The notes beneath the pieces were generated by a model. That model saw nothing but the letters and a program-made list of their open reading frames with translations. It ran no database searches and had not been told where the DNA came from. A stretch of DNA of 64,000 nt, taken from the NCBI GenBank assembly GCA_014155875.1, contig JACEFZ010005091.1, forward strand, positions 232,001 to 296,000, in the 5' to 3' direction. This DNA comes from Cepaea nemoralis. Lineage: Eukaryota > Mollusca > Gastropoda > Stylommatophora > Helicidae. Both the position numbers and the translations under genes were made by a program. Shown here one piece after another: positions 44,101-57,744 of the stretch (position 1 is its first letter; each line of letters opens with the position of its first letter).

Positions 44101-47100
44101 TGGATGATATATTTAGCTGCACCACACTTATTAATGCCATGAATGTCCGTGTTCAGTTCATTGGATGATATATTTAGCTGCGCCGCACTTATTAATGCCA
44201 TGAATGTCCGTGTTCAGTTCATTGGATGATATATTTAGCTGCACCACACTTATTAATGCCATGAATGTCCGTGTTCAGTTCATTGGATGATATATTTAGC
44301 TGCACACACTTATTAATGCCATGAATGTCCGTGTTCAGTTCATTGGATGATATATTTAGCTGCACCACACTTATTAATGCCATGAATGTCTGTGTTCAGT
44401 TCATTGGATGATATATTAGCTGCACCACACTTATTAATGCCATGAATGTCCGTGTTCAGTTCATTGGATGATATATTTAGCTGCACCACACTTATTAATG
44501 CCATGAATGTCCGTGTCAGTTCATTGGATGATATATTTAGCTGCACCACACTTATTAATGCCATGAATGTCCGTGTTCAGTTCATTGGATGATATATTTA
44601 GCTGCACCACACTTATTAATGCCATGAATGTCTGTGTTCAGTTCATTGGATGATATATTTAGCTGCACCACACTTATTAATGCCATGAATGTCCGTGTTC
44701 AGTTCATTGGATGATATATTTAGCTGCACCACACTTATTAATGCCATGAATGTCCGTGTTCAGTTCATTGGATGATATATTTAGCTGCGCCGCACTTATT
44801 AATGCCATGAATGTCTGTGTTCAGTTCATTGGATGATATATTTAGCTGCGCCACACTTATTAATGCCATGAATGTCTGTGTTCAGTTCATTGGATGTATA
44901 TTTAGCTGCGCCACACTTATTAATGCCATGAATGTCTGTGTTCAGTTCATTGGATGATATATTTTAGCTGCGCCGCACTTTTAATGCCATGATGTCCGTG
45001 TTCAGTTCATTGGATGATATATTTAGCTGCGCCACACTTATTAATGCCATGAATGTCTGTGTTCAGTTCATTGGATGATATATTAGCTGCGCCACACTTA
45101 TTAATGCCATGAATGTCCGTGTTCAGTTCATTGGATGATATATTTAGCTGCGCCACACTTATTAATGCCATGAATGTCTGTGTTCAGTTCATTGGATGAT
45201 ATATTTAGCTGCGCCGCACTTATTAATGCCATGAATGTCTGTGTTCAGTTCATTGGATGATATATTTAGCTGCGCCACACTTATTAATGCCATGAATGTC
45301 TGTGTTCAGTTCATTGGATGATATATTTAGCTGCGCCGCACTTATTAATGCCATGAATGTCTGTGTTCAGTTCATTGGATGATATATTTAGCTGCGCCAC
45401 ACTTATTAATGCCATGATGCCTGTGTTCAGTTCATTGGATGATATATTTAGCTGCGCCACACTTATTAATGCCATGAATGTCTGTGTTCAGTTCATTGGA
45501 TGATATATTTAGCTGCGCCACACTTATTAATGCATGAATGTCTGTGTTCAGTTCATTGGATGATATATTTAGCTGCGCCACACTTATTAATGCCATGAAT
45601 GTCTGTGTTCAGTTCATTGGATGATATATTTAGCTGCGCCACACTTATTAATGCCATGAATGTCTGTGTTCAGTTCATTGGATGATATATTTAGCTGCGC
45701 CACACTTATTAATGCCATGAATGTCTGTGTTCAGTTCATTGGATGATATTTAGCTGCGCCGCACTTATTAATGCCATGAATGTCTGTGTTCAGTTCATGG
45801 ATGATATATTTAGCTGCGCCCACTTATTAATGCCATGAATGTCTGTGTTCAGTTCATTGGATGATATATTTAGCTGCGCCACACTTATTAATGCCATGAA
45901 TGTCTGTGTTCAGTTCATTGGATGATATATTTAGCTGCGCCGCACTTATTATGCCATGAATGTCTGTGTTCAGTTCATTGGATGATATATTTAGCTGCGC
46001 CGCACTTATTAATGCCATGAATGTCCGTGTTCAGTTCATTGGATGATATATTTAGCTGCGCCCACTTATTAATGCCATGAATGTCTGTGTTCAGTTCATT
46101 GGATGATATTAGCTGCGCCACACTTATTAATGCCATGAATGTCTGTGTTCAGTTCATTGGATGATATATTTAGCTGCGCCACACTTATTAATGCCATGAA
46201 TGTCTGTGTTCAGTTCATTGGATGATATATTTAGCTGCGCCACACTTATTAATGCCATGAATGTCTGTGTTCAGTTCATTGGATGATATATTTAGCTGCG
46301 CCGCACTTATTAATGCCATGAATGTCTGTGTTCAGTTCATTGGATGATATATTTAGCTGCGCCGCACTTATTAATGCCATGAATGTCCGTGTTCAGTTCA
46401 TTGGATGATATATTTAGCTGCGCCACACTTATTAATGCCATGAATGTCTGTGTTCAGTTCATTGGATGATATATTAGCTGCGCCACACTTATTAATGCCA
46501 TGAATGTCTGTGTTCAGTTCATTGGAGATATATTAGCTGCGCCACACTTATTAATGCCATGAATGTCTGTGTTCAGTTCATTGGATGATATATTTAGCTG
46601 CGCCACACTTATTAATGCCATGAATGTCTGTGTTCAGTTCATTGGATGATATATTTAGCTGCGCCGCACTTATTAATGCATGAATGTCTGTGTTCAGTTC
46701 TTGGATGATATATTAGCTGCGCCGCACTTATTATGCCATGATGTCCGTGTTCAGTTCATTGGATGATATATTTAGCTGCGCCACACTTATTAATGCCATG
46801 AATGTCTGTGTTCAGTTCATTGGATGATATATTAGCTGCGCCACACTTATTAATGCCATTGTCTGTGTTCAGTTCATTGGATGATATATTTAGCTGCGCC
46901 ACACTTATTAATGCCATGAATGTCTGTGTTCAGTTCATTGGATGATATATTTAGCTGCGCCGCACTTATTATGCCATGAATGTCTGTGTTCAGTTCATTG
47001 GATGATATATTTAGCTGCGCCGCACTTATTAATGCCATGAATGTCCGTGTTCAGTCATTGGTGATATATTTAGCTGCGCCACACTTATTATGCCATGAAT

Positions 47101-50100
47101 GTCTGTGTTCAGTTCATTGGATGATATATTTAGCTGCGCCACACTTATTAATGCCATGAATGTCTGTGTCAGTTCATTGGATATAGATTTAGCTGCGCCA
47201 CACTTATTAATCATGAATGTCTGTGTTCAGTTCATTGGATGATATATTTAGCTGCGCCATCATCTTATCAATGCCATGATGTCTGTGTTCAGTTCTTGGA
47301 TGATATATTTAGCTGCGCCGCACTTATTAATGCCATGAATGTCGTGTTCAGTTCATTGGATGATATATTTAGCTGCGCCGCACTTATTAATGCCATGAAT
47401 GTCCGTGTTCAGTTCATTGGATGATATATTTAGCTGCGCCACACTTATTAATGCCATGAATGTCTGTGTTCAGTTCATTGGATGATATATTTAGCTGCGC
47501 CACACTTATTAATGCCATGAATGTCCGTGTTCAGTTCATTGGATGATATATTTAGCTGCGCCGCACTGATTAATGCCATGAATGTCCGTGTTCAGTTCAT
47601 TGGATGATATATTTAGCTGCGCCGCACTTATTAATGCCATGAATGTCTGTGTTCAGTTCTTGATGATATATTTAGCTGCGCCGCACTTATTAATGCCATG
47701 AATGTCTGTGTTCAGTTCATTGGATGATATATTTAGCTGCGCCCACTTATTAATGCCATGAATGTCGTGTTCAGTTCATTGATGATATTTAGCTGCGCCG
47801 CACTTATTAATGCCATGAATGTCTGTGTTCAGTTGTTGGATGATATATTTAGCTGCGCCGCACTTATTAATGCCATGAATGTCTGTGTTCAGTTCATTGG
47901 ATGATATATTTAGCTGCGCCACACTTATTAATGCCATGAATGTCTGTCAGTTCATTATGATATATTTAGCTGCGCCGCACTTATTAATGCCATGAATGTC
48001 TGTGTTCAGTTCATTGGATGATATATTTAGCTGCGCCACACTTATTAATGCCATGAATGTCAGTGTTATTGATATATTTAGCTGCGCCGCACTTATTAAT
48101 GCCATGAATGTCTGTGTTCAGTTCATTGATGATATATTTAGCTGCGCCACACTTATTAATGCCATGAATGTCAGTGTGTTATGATGATATATTAGCTGCG
48201 CCGCACTTATTAATGCCATGAATGTCTGTGTTCAGTTCATTGGATGATATATTTAGCTGCGCCGCACTTATTAATGCCATGAATGTCTGTGTTCAGTTCA
48301 TTGGATGATATATTTAGCTGCGCCACACTTATTAATGCCATGAATGTCTGTGTTCAGTTCATTGGATGATATATTTAGCTGCGCCGCACTTATTAATGCC
48401 ATGAATGTCTGTGTTCAGTTCATTGGATGATATATTTAGCTGCGCCACACTTATTAATGCCATGAATGTCTGTGTTCAGTTCATTGGATGATATATTTAG
48501 CTGCGCCACACTTATTAATGCCATGAATGTCTGTGTTCAGTTCATTGGATGATATATTTAGCTGCGCCACACTTATTAATGCCATGAATGTCTGTGTTCA
48601 GTTCATTGGATGATATATTTAGCTGCGCCACACTTATTAATGCCATGAATGTCTGTGTTCAGTTCATTGGATGATATATTTAGCTGCGCCACACTTATTA
48701 ATGCCATGAATGTCTGTGTTCAGTTCATTGGATGATATATTTAGCTGCGCCACACTTATTAATGCCATGAATGTCTGTGTTCAGTTCATTGGATGATATA
48801 TTTAGCTGCGCCACACTTATTAATGCCATGAATGTCTGTGTTCAGTTCATTGGATGATATATTTAGCTGCGCCACACTTATTAATGCCATGAATGTCTGT
48901 GTTCAGTTCATTGGATGATATATTTAGCTGCGCCACACTTATTAATGCCATGAATGTCTGTGTTCAGTTCATTGGATGATATATTTAGCTGCGCCACACT
49001 TATTAATGCCATGAATGTCCTGTGTTCATTTCATTGGATGATATATTTGCTGCGCCACACTTATTAATGCCATGAATTCTGTGTTCAGTTCATTGGATTA
49101 TATATTTAGCTGCGCCACACTTATTAATGCCATGAATGTCTGTGTTCAGTTCATTGGATGATATATTTAGCTGCGCCACACTTATTAATGCCATGAATGT
49201 CTGTGTTCAGTTCATTGGATGATATATTTAGCTGCGCCACACTTATTAATGCAATGAATGTCATGTGTTTCAGTTCATTGATGATATATTTAGCTGCGCC
49301 ACACTTATTATGCCATGAATGTCTGTGTTCAGTTCATTGGATGATATATTTAGCTGCGCCAGCACTTATTAATGCCATGAATGTCCGTGTTCAGATTCAT
49401 TGGATGATATATTTAGCTGCGCCACACTTTAATGCCATGAGTGTCTGTTCAGTTCATTGGATGATATATTTAGCTGCGCCACACTTATTAATGCCATGAT
49501 GTCGTGTTCAGTTCATTGGATGATATATTTAGCTGCGCCACACTTATTAATGCCATGAATGTCTGTGTTCAGTTCATTGGATGATATATTTAGCTGCGCC
49601 GCACTTATTAATGCCATGATGTCCGTGTTCAGTTCATTGGATGATATATTAGCTGCGCCACACTTATTAATGCCATGAATGTCATGTGTTCAGTTCATTG
49701 GATGATATATTTAGCTGCGCCACACTTATTACTGCCATGAATGTCTGTGTTCAGTTTCATTGGATGATATATTTAGCTGCGCCAAACTTATTAATGCCAT
49801 GAATGTCTGTGTTCAGTTCATTGGATGATATATTTAGCTGCACCACACTTATTAATGCATGAATGTCCTGTGTTCAGTTCATTGGATGATATATTTAGCT
49901 GCGCCGCACTTATTAATGCCATGAATGTCTGTGTTCAGTTCATTGGATGATATATTTAGCTGCGCCACACTTATTAATGCCATGAATGTCAGTGTTCAGT
50001 TCATTGGATGATATATTTAGCTGCGCCGCACTTATTAATGCCATGAATGTCAGTGTTCAGTTCATTGGATGATATATTTAGCTGCGCCACACTTATTAAT

Positions 50101-50913
50101 GCCATGAATGTCTGTGTTCAGTTCATTGGATGATATATTTAGCTGCGCCGCACTTATTAATGCCATGAATGTCCGTGTTCAGTTCATTGGATGATATATT
50201 TAGCTGCGCCACACTTATTAATGCCATGAATGTCTGTGTTCAGTTCATTGGATGATATATTTAGCTGCGCCACACTTATTAATGCCATGAATGTCTGTGT
50301 TCAGTTCATTGGATGATATATTTAGCTGCGCCACACTTATTAATGCCATGAATGTCTGTGTTCAGTTCATTGGATGATATATTTAGCTGCGCCGCACTTA
50401 TTAATGCCATGAATGTCGTGTTCAGTTCATTGGATGATATATTTATCTGCGCCACACTTATTAATGCCATGATGTCAGTGTTCAGTTCATTGGATGATAT
50501 ATTTAGCTGCGCCACACTTATTAATGCCATGAATGTCCGTGTTCAGTTCATTGGATGATATATTTATCTGCGCCACACTTATTAATGCCATGAATGTCAG
50601 TGTTCAGTTCATTGGATGATATATTTAGCTGCGCCACACTTATTAATGCCATGAATGTCCGTGTTCAGTTCATTGGATGATATATTTATCTGCGCCACAC
50701 TTATTAATGCCATGAATGTCAGTGTTCAGTTCATTGGATGATATATTTATCTGCGCCACACTTATTAATGCCATGAATGTCTGTGTTCAGTTCATTGGAT
50801 GATATATTTATCTGCGCCACACTTATTAATGCCATGAATGTCAGTGTTCAGTTCATTGGATGATATATTTAGCTGCGCCACACTTATTAATGCCATGAAT
50901 GTCTTGTGTTCAG
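38125..50913. repeat. 61-bp satellite, ~12.8 kb, about 210 copies
   Basis: The unit starts TTCATTGGATGATATATTTA, continues GCTGCGCCGCACTTATTAAT and ends GCCATGAATG-TCCGTGTTCAG (61 bp). Periodicity is strict over most of the array. The left edge (38479-39000) contains 50-bp units that lack 11 bp (CAGTTCATTGG), giving a 111-bp higher-order repeat. The right edge (50400-50900) has a 122-bp dimer defined by TTATCTG and GTCAGTG variants. Most variation lies at three CpG sites. Frames of 60-100 codons in it are repeat translations. I cannot tell from sequence alone whether it is centromeric or interstitial. Confidence 0.98.
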
Positions 50914-51475
50914 AGGTCTGTGCATGAATATTTGACAGATGTTATCCCTGGTTTCCCGTTTTGTCTTTCCCCCAGAATTATGACTACTAGTACTCACTTT
51001 TTGAGTTTCTTTATGTCATAAAGTGTGATCAGGTCGTGCGATTCTGTTCTTTGTTTAATACGTTTCTGAAGTCTCCTTTGATCTGTTATGTTGTCGATAA
51101 ATCTTCCATTTATCAGTGTTTCGTTCCACCTGATTGTTGTCATCTTTCCTTACCATCACACACTGATACCTCTATACATTTTTCATATTTCCATAACACC
51201 GTATATCGAATACCTCTATAAATTTTTAATCTTTCCATAACATCACATTTGTCCATGATGTGTATTCCTTGTCCATATTTCATGACCAAGCGATTTCCCA
51301 GATATGCATACAACGTCCCGGAAACAGGCTGTCACTGACTTCTCAACAGGTGTTTCCTCACGTCATGTCAAGACTCGAACAATCACTTATACAGTAGTCA
51401 CACTGGAATATTTTCTCACAGAATTAGCACCAACAATGACATTTTCTCTTAACTTTTCATTTTTCTAGTGTCTCA
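50914..51475. other. Intergenic right flank of the satellite
   Basis: Unique AT-rich sequence. A phrase TACCTCTATA(C/A)ATTTTT occurs twice near 51170 and 51210. No gene recognised. Confidence 0.6.
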
Positions 51476-51479
51476 TGGA

Positions 51480-52032
<553 letters not shown>

Positions 52033-53069
52033 TCTCCCCCTTCACCAGTTCTCTCCATCTCCCGTCTTCTGTGTGGCGGCAACAAGTGCTGACGTCCCCT
52101 AGAGATTTCCACCAACAACTTCACTGTACAGTCACATGACAGCTCGCTGTCTGTCGTGGACGTTCTAATCTGTATCTGTGGGTAGCATCTTGTTCATGTG
52201 CAACTTATTGCTGTGTGGAACCGAATGAATAATTGAGTGGCACCAAATGCATAGCGCCAATTCCACCTGATGCATGTGGCTATCACGTGACATTATCACA
52301 TGATGATCGACTAAGATGAGAGCGGAAATGACGCACGTGAAACTTCTCTAAAATAAACACGTAGTCAATGGAGACGTATACAACTGCCGTCGAATTAATA
52401 ATGCAAGAATAATTAATGCATTGTTTCTTAAAGCTAAATAATGCAAAAGCAAGGGATATTTAAATGAACAATAACAACAACATCAACAAAATAGGCAGCT
52501 ACGAGATCAAACCCGAGAAAACACTATCCGTGCCTTGTGGCTTTCTTTTACTTCCTATGTGTATAATTAATGTACGAGGGTTGCTCAGAAAGTTATGCAC
52601 ATATTTTTTTTCTCAGCTAATTTTGAGTTAAGTTGAGCTAAGAACTTATATCACTGAACTCAGGACATTCCCATACTCTCTCCGTCCCCTCATTCTACAG
52701 CCAGTGAAGAGTCACATAACTAATCGTTCCCACCGCTATTTGATTGAAAGTTCGCCTCATTCCCTCTGAGTTTTGAGATCCTACCAGAACCCTTGCTACT
52801 CCCCTGTAATCTCATCCTTTCCACATACGGGTTCTCACTAGATCCCGCCACCTTCTCCACCTGGTCACATAAGCGCACGTCCACATCCCTATTGTTCTCA
52901 GCTAATAATGAAGATAGAAGCATGACACTTTGCACACTTCAATTATGGCATGTGCCTATTGCGTGCATCAGATTGCAACTCAACCGGCAAAATAATATGG
53001 CTGCCCTAAACCGTTGAAATGGAGCGTGTTAGCAACTTGCGTTTTTGCAGTTAATTGTGATAGAATTTC

Positions 53070-54040
53070 TCGTTGCAGAGAAGGAAACTGTTGTGCATAT
53101 TCTCAAACGTCTATATGATGTGTCTGGAAGAATTGCAGTCGGCAGGAGTACAGTCAGTCGCTGATTTCAGAGAATCAAAGAAAGAAAGTGGAGATACGGA
53201 TCTGCTTGACCTGTCGCGCTGTGGACGACCTGCCACAACCACCAACGCAGAAATCTTGAAATGCGCTTAGGTATTATTCTTACTCATAGGCGAATCGCTA
53301 CTCCACAATTGACCCAACTGGTCTTTAGCAGTGGTAGTGCAAATGCAGTTATAAAAGCTCTAATGACCACCGATTGCAAAGGAAAGCAATTTCTTCTGAA
53401 TTTTTGGAGCTTTTCAATGCTGATGGAGGTAACTTTTTGGCTAAGGTCGTTACAGGTGACGAAACCTGGGCATACCATTTTGAACCTGAGACAAAAATAT
53501 AGTCAATGGAGTGGCATCATCCGAAGTCACTACGAAACAAGACATTCAAGACAACTCCTTCAGCTGGAAAGGTCATAATCACTGTATTTTGGAACATTGA
53601 AGGTGTGATTATTATGGATGTTATGCCAAGAGGAGAGACATTCAGTTGGCAAGCTTACTTTAAGGCGTTGGGAAATCTCATTCAACGTTATCGCAGAGTT
53701 CGGCCCCACAAGAATACAAGCAGGCCTGCTTCTCCTTCACGACAATGCGCTCCCTCACACAAGTCTGGACACACGGTAAGCAGTCATTAAATTGGGATGG
53801 ACAGTACTACCCCAGCCACCCTATAGTCCCTATGTGGCACCTCTGATTTTCATATATTTGGTCCACTTAAATATGCATTCCGTGGGATAACGTTTGAAGA
53901 TGATGAAGGGGTTATTCCTGCAGCAAAGAAATAGCTACATGATAAAGACAAAATCTGGTATGGGCAAGAAATACATGCCCTTGTTTAGAGCTGGCTTAAA
54001 GCTGTACAAATCGACGGGAATTATATTGAATAATACCGAT
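53070..54040 (+). pseudogene. Mariner transposase, multiply frameshifted
   Basis: A cut-and-paste transposase gene in ruins. In order, across frames: the helix-turn-helix region DVSGRIAVGRSTVSR and DLLDLSRCGRPATTTNAEIL, the first catalytic Asp in VVTGDETWAYHFEPETK, then MEWHHPKSLRNKTFKTTPSA, GKVIITVFWNIEGVI, the second Asp in LLHDNAPSHTS, then KLGWTVL and YSPY, with the third Asp in SDFHIFGPLKYAFRG after a frameshift, and finally AVQIDGNYIE. At least four frameshifts and several stops rule out activity. The Asp spacing and motif order are those of mariner (DD34D). Confidence 0.92.
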
Positions 54041-54101
54041 GTTTACAAGACATATCCATGTATATTGTGTATACATTTCATGCGTTTTTGAATAACAGCT
54101 A

Positions 54102-54683
54102 CTTTCACTGAAACCACAAGTAGCCTGACCATGGAAGTCATGGCAGTAAGTAAAGCAATAACATGGCTCGAGACACAGACATTCACTAGGGCCTGTTTCC
54201 TTAGCGACTCAATGAACATGATCAAGAGGATAGAGGAGGGGTCGATCCGAAGAGAAATGGTTGCTGCCTCTGAAGCGGTCTCGGCTGGCAAAGATTAGTT
54301 TCATCTTTGTGCCAGGTCATGCGGGAGTACAAGGAAATTAGCGGGCTGACAAGCTCGCAGGTGAGGCTACTGTGGAGGGCGGACGCGCCATGGACCAGGC
54401 TGACATTCTGAATGCTCTACGAGAAGTGAGACTTTTGCGAGAACCAAGTGATGACTGTGAATCTACAACAATGGCCAGACTGCGGGAGCAGCAAATTAAA
54501 AGACGGGTGGCCAAACAAGAACACTACGCAGGAAGCCAAAGAAGATTGATAAACCAACACAGAACTGGCGTCGTTAGCCGCAACACGCTGCGGGATTTGC
54601 TGAGGAGGGGATCCGAGCACTTATGGACTGAATGGTTCGATGTGCAACGAGGATGATCTGTCGACTAACTAACTAACTAACTA
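54102..54683 (+). pseudogene. 5'-truncated copy of the RNase H retrotransposon nested in mariner
   Basis: Almost identical to 16911-17488: CTTTCACTGAAACCACAAGT through the ORF end and the same TAAC tail. It covers RNase H from MEVMAVSKAITWLETQ. An extra A near 54257 and a premature TAG in VQGN*RADKLA break it. AACAGC-like flanks (54094-54099; AAACAGCC at 54685-54692) suggest a short target duplication. The two copies are similar enough to have moved recently. Confidence 0.95.
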
Positions 54684-54861
54684 TAAACAGCCACTGAGAA
54701 AAACGATGTGGTGTATTACTTTCTGGACGCCCCTCGTAGATTTACATTCTCGTTTAGGTGCTCTTTGATTAAATTATAACTTAAAATTCCACAACATGTC
54801 AACACACAGATTACCAGAAGGGCGAGTAGAAATACTGGAATAGAATTTTTAAAACAAGTTA

Positions 54862-55102
54862 GTTGCATATTCTTTACAGGACGTTTGCAGTCAACACCAG
54901 TATGTTTTGCTGTTGATGATATCTTGGCAAGTTTACGTTCAGTAGTTTGCCATTGCTTTCTGAACCAACGGCAACCATGCTACTTCGTAAACGCCAGCGC
55001 AATGCGGGCTGCTGCTAAATAACGCGCAGCTGTGTTTCGAATGCGGGTATACGGGATTACGACCGCATTCGTAAGGCTTTCGCCACGGAGACGGCACTAT
55101 AT
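54862..55102 (-). mobile_element. SINE-B copy (antisense)
   Basis: GCATATTCTTTACAGGACGT at the 3' end, GTTTACGTTCAGTAGTTTGC in the middle, and TTCGCCACGGAGACGGCAC at the head. Near full length and one of the better preserved copies. Confidence 0.9.
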
Positions 55103-55234
55103 AATACGAATCACATATTGTACTTAAAATGAACGCGTAGAGCTTCAATTACTTAAGGCCTTTTGGCATTTCAAGGGTCGCATAGTATAGTCAGCAAGTA
55201 CAGGAGCCTATTACACACGAGGCGCATTGGGCTT

Positions 55235-55455
55235 GTGACGCTAGACCCATATTTGTATAGACTAATCTGCACTGCAGGGGTGTTGTGTCCAGTGTCACTC
55301 TGGCTGCCTTTACTTTCCAAATATTTAATTGTACCCGTTTAAACTTAGCAGCCCAGGGAAGTTATAAATATTCTAATCCGTCTCAGTGCGGATCGAACTC
55401 ATGACCACAGAGCCGGAAGGCAAGTGTCTAGCCACTACGACGTAGGCGTTCATGG
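55235..55455 (-). mobile_element. SINE-A-like copy (antisense)
   Basis: On the minus strand: head CGTAGTGGCTAGACACTTGC and GTTCGATCCGCACTGAG, then a body with ATTTGGAAAGTAAAGGCAGC and CCAGAGTGACACTGGACAC. The body is diverged from the SINE-A reference at 26270. 55456-56235 downstream is unremarkable. Confidence 0.7.
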
Positions 55456-56235
55456 CTCTGCACAGATATCGGTCTTTGGATTTCTAGATCAACACTGCTG
55501 ATTATATTCCTCCATGCCACCGTCTCAATCCATCAAGCATCATTTTCCTTAGTCTGCCTCTGCCTCTCTTCCTCTCGATCTTTCCAGCTGTCATGATGTT
55601 CTCTAATACCTCTCTTCTCATCACGGAATACTGGCCTATAGTTCTAAATATTAAAATGTTATTTCTTTATAGCCATACTGCAGAAACCTGGATAAAGATG
55701 CTGTTACTTCTGTTGCAGTTTTACAATCAACCCACAGACCGATACCAACAGCTGGGGACTGCTGCCGTACAGTGAACCTCGTAATGCAAATTAATTCACA
55801 TTATGACTAACTAAAGTCGATAAACAACAGATACATACATAAACGAAGCCGTAAGCCCAAAATCTTTGCCAATGAGCACAACGGAACAGAGACACAGCTT
55901 CGAGAACATGAAATACTACGCATATAGTATCCAAATACAACACACAACAGTTAATGCTATGACAAGAAATCCAAAAGGAAACGGATGAACAATACAATAG
56001 AAAGTGTTCAAAAGCATGTCAATTTGTACTCACAGGCTAGTAAAATACCATTGAACATGTTACAGTTTCATCATTACATATAACGATCTTAGACCACACA
56101 CAAAGAAATGTTTTAGCTATAGACACTCTTGTCTTGTGTTGGTTTGTCTAGTCTATTGATTGGCAAACTGGAGAACACTGTACATTATGTTCTGGCCTTT
56201 GCCGTTGAGTGTTATGGGCCAGTTGTCTCTATCTT

Positions 56236-56462
56236 GTTATCGGCTCCGTTGCGAAGGAGTTACGGACACAATTCGTAATCCCGCATACCGCGTTCGAAAC
56301 ACAGCTGCGGGCGATTTAGCAGCAGACCATCTTGCGTTGGTTTTGAAAGGTATGAGTGCCGATCATTCAGAAAGCAATGGCACATGACTGAAAGTAAACT
56401 TGCCAAGATATCACAAACAGCCAAAAATGCTGGGGTCGACTGTGAGGTCCTGTAAAGTATAT
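56236..56462 (+). mobile_element. SINE-B copy (sense), near complete
   Basis: Starts TATCGGCTCCGTTGCGAAGG, has ACCGCGTTCGAAACACAGC, and ends GGTCCTGTAAAGTATATACA. It is a good reference for the family. Confidence 0.93.
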
Positions 56463-57044
56463 ACAACTAACTTTCTTTCATTCTTGTTAAATGTGCTATG
56501 AGAGCTAGGTAATCCCGTGTCGTCGTTCAATAACTCTGGTGCTCTCTCCATCTGCTCTTCTGTGATCCACTGTCCCCCATTGGGACATAAGTCCTCAACG
56601 AACGTCTTCAACAATCGTCGTCCTGTGTTTGAGTACATCATGGGGGGCTAGAGTGTATGGAGAAGACAGTGGCACTCGACAATTCGAAGGTGTTAAAGAC
56701 AGGGATCAACGGAGGGAAAAAATGCCGGATAGCTCCACAAAGTAAGGCCGAAGACGAGCAGCTGGCGAATTTATCAAGTCCCCAGAGGGTCGATGGCGTG
56801 AACACCTGCGCGGCTCGGCATGACACTTGATCATAATTACTAGTTAACCACACTGCGACCTTTAATTCCAGACAATTTGCATAAATTAGTCAAATGACCC
56901 GGCGCCAAATTGACCTGACTGGGTCAAACCGAGCTCTTGGTGGTTACAGAAGGCACCCGGCCACAAATGAGAATTTGACGACGTAGAGCACAGTACATCG
57001 TTAAGAGTGAGCTGCGGCGGCGCAATGCCTGGGTGGCACGCTTG
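56463..57044. other. Intergenic, no gene recognised
   Basis: Moderately GC-rich around 56650-57000. A 71-codon minus-strand frame (56853-56638) is open but has no domain I can name. A tRNA-like phrase GCGCAATGCCTGGGTGGCAC near 57022 may be a SINE head remnant. Confidence 0.45.
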
Positions 57045-57725
57045 CCTCATAATCATCATCATCATGTCCCATGCCGGTTAGTGGGGGGGGGGGGGGGGGG
57101 GGGGTTGCCATCTCACTCGATCACCAGAATCGTGGATCAGCTCAGTGTTCTTGTCTCGACCATACAACATGGCCAAGCCATCCAGGTATTTACTTCTCTG
57201 ACCCCCATTTGTTCTCATCCCCTCGATCTTGCCAGTTGTCACCAAGTTCTCCAATTCATTTCTTCTCATACATGACCAAAAATATTGTGACTGTATACGT
57301 CTAATGATTCTAATCAGTTTACGGTCTTCATTTGTTTCTTGTAGGACTTGCTCATTGGTTTTGTGTCTGTCCATAGTATTCTTCGCATTTTACTCAGAAA
57401 CCACATTTCCACAGCCATCAGATGTTTTTCAGCATGTCTGCTCATTGTCCACGCTTCACATCCATACACAAGCATAGGTTCTATGTAGCACCTCAGCACT
57501 ATTTTTCTCGTTGCAAATGACATCATTTTGTTGGTCAGTATGTTTTGTATCTTGCAAAAGGCTGCCTTCGCCATGGTGATTCTTGTTCTAATCTCTTCAA
57601 ATCTTCTCCCATCAGATGGTATGACTGTTCCGAGATAATTGTACCGATTTACTTGTTTAGGAATATTCTCATTTGCTTGCTTGCCAACTGGAGCGGTAAT
57701 AATGTGTTCGAATCCCAATCGATAT
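57045..57725 (-). pseudogene. RTE retrotransposon C-terminal part (antisense)
   Basis: The minus-strand frame 57820-57314 reads QVNRYNYLGTVIPSDGRRFE, EIRTRITMAKAAFCKIQNIL, TNKMMSFATRKIVLRCYIEP and LVYGCEAWTMSRHAEKHL. After a frameshift, RRIQSQYFWSCMRRNELENL and VTTGKIEGMR complete the ORF end. The 3' end has a G/C run at 57080-57104 and ATC/GAT trinucleotides near 57050-57064. It is the best preserved RTE C-terminus in the window. Confidence 0.92.
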
Positions 57726-57744
57726 TTATAATGTTTGTTATTGG

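Larger units (their letters stand above)
52575..54736 (+). mobile_element. Fossil mariner transposon with TA target duplication
   Basis: The left end is CGAGGGTTGCTCAGAAAGTT; the right end in reverse complement is CGAGGGGCGTCCAGAAAGTA, so the inverted ends agree at about 20 of 26 positions. TA lies on both sides (52573-52574, 54737-54738). It contains a decayed transposase gene and a later retrotransposon tail at 54102-54683. Without that insertion the element is about 1.57 kb. Confidence 0.92.

Noticed and set aside
38125..50913. Many 60-100 codon frames (LNISSNELNTDIHGIN-type and its sense counterpart)
   Set aside because: Repeat translation of the 61-bp satellite; openings depend on random indels.
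38125..50913. CRISPR-like or direct-repeat array
   Set aside because: Units are contiguous with no unique spacers, the period is 61 bp of one sequence, and the context is animal DNA.
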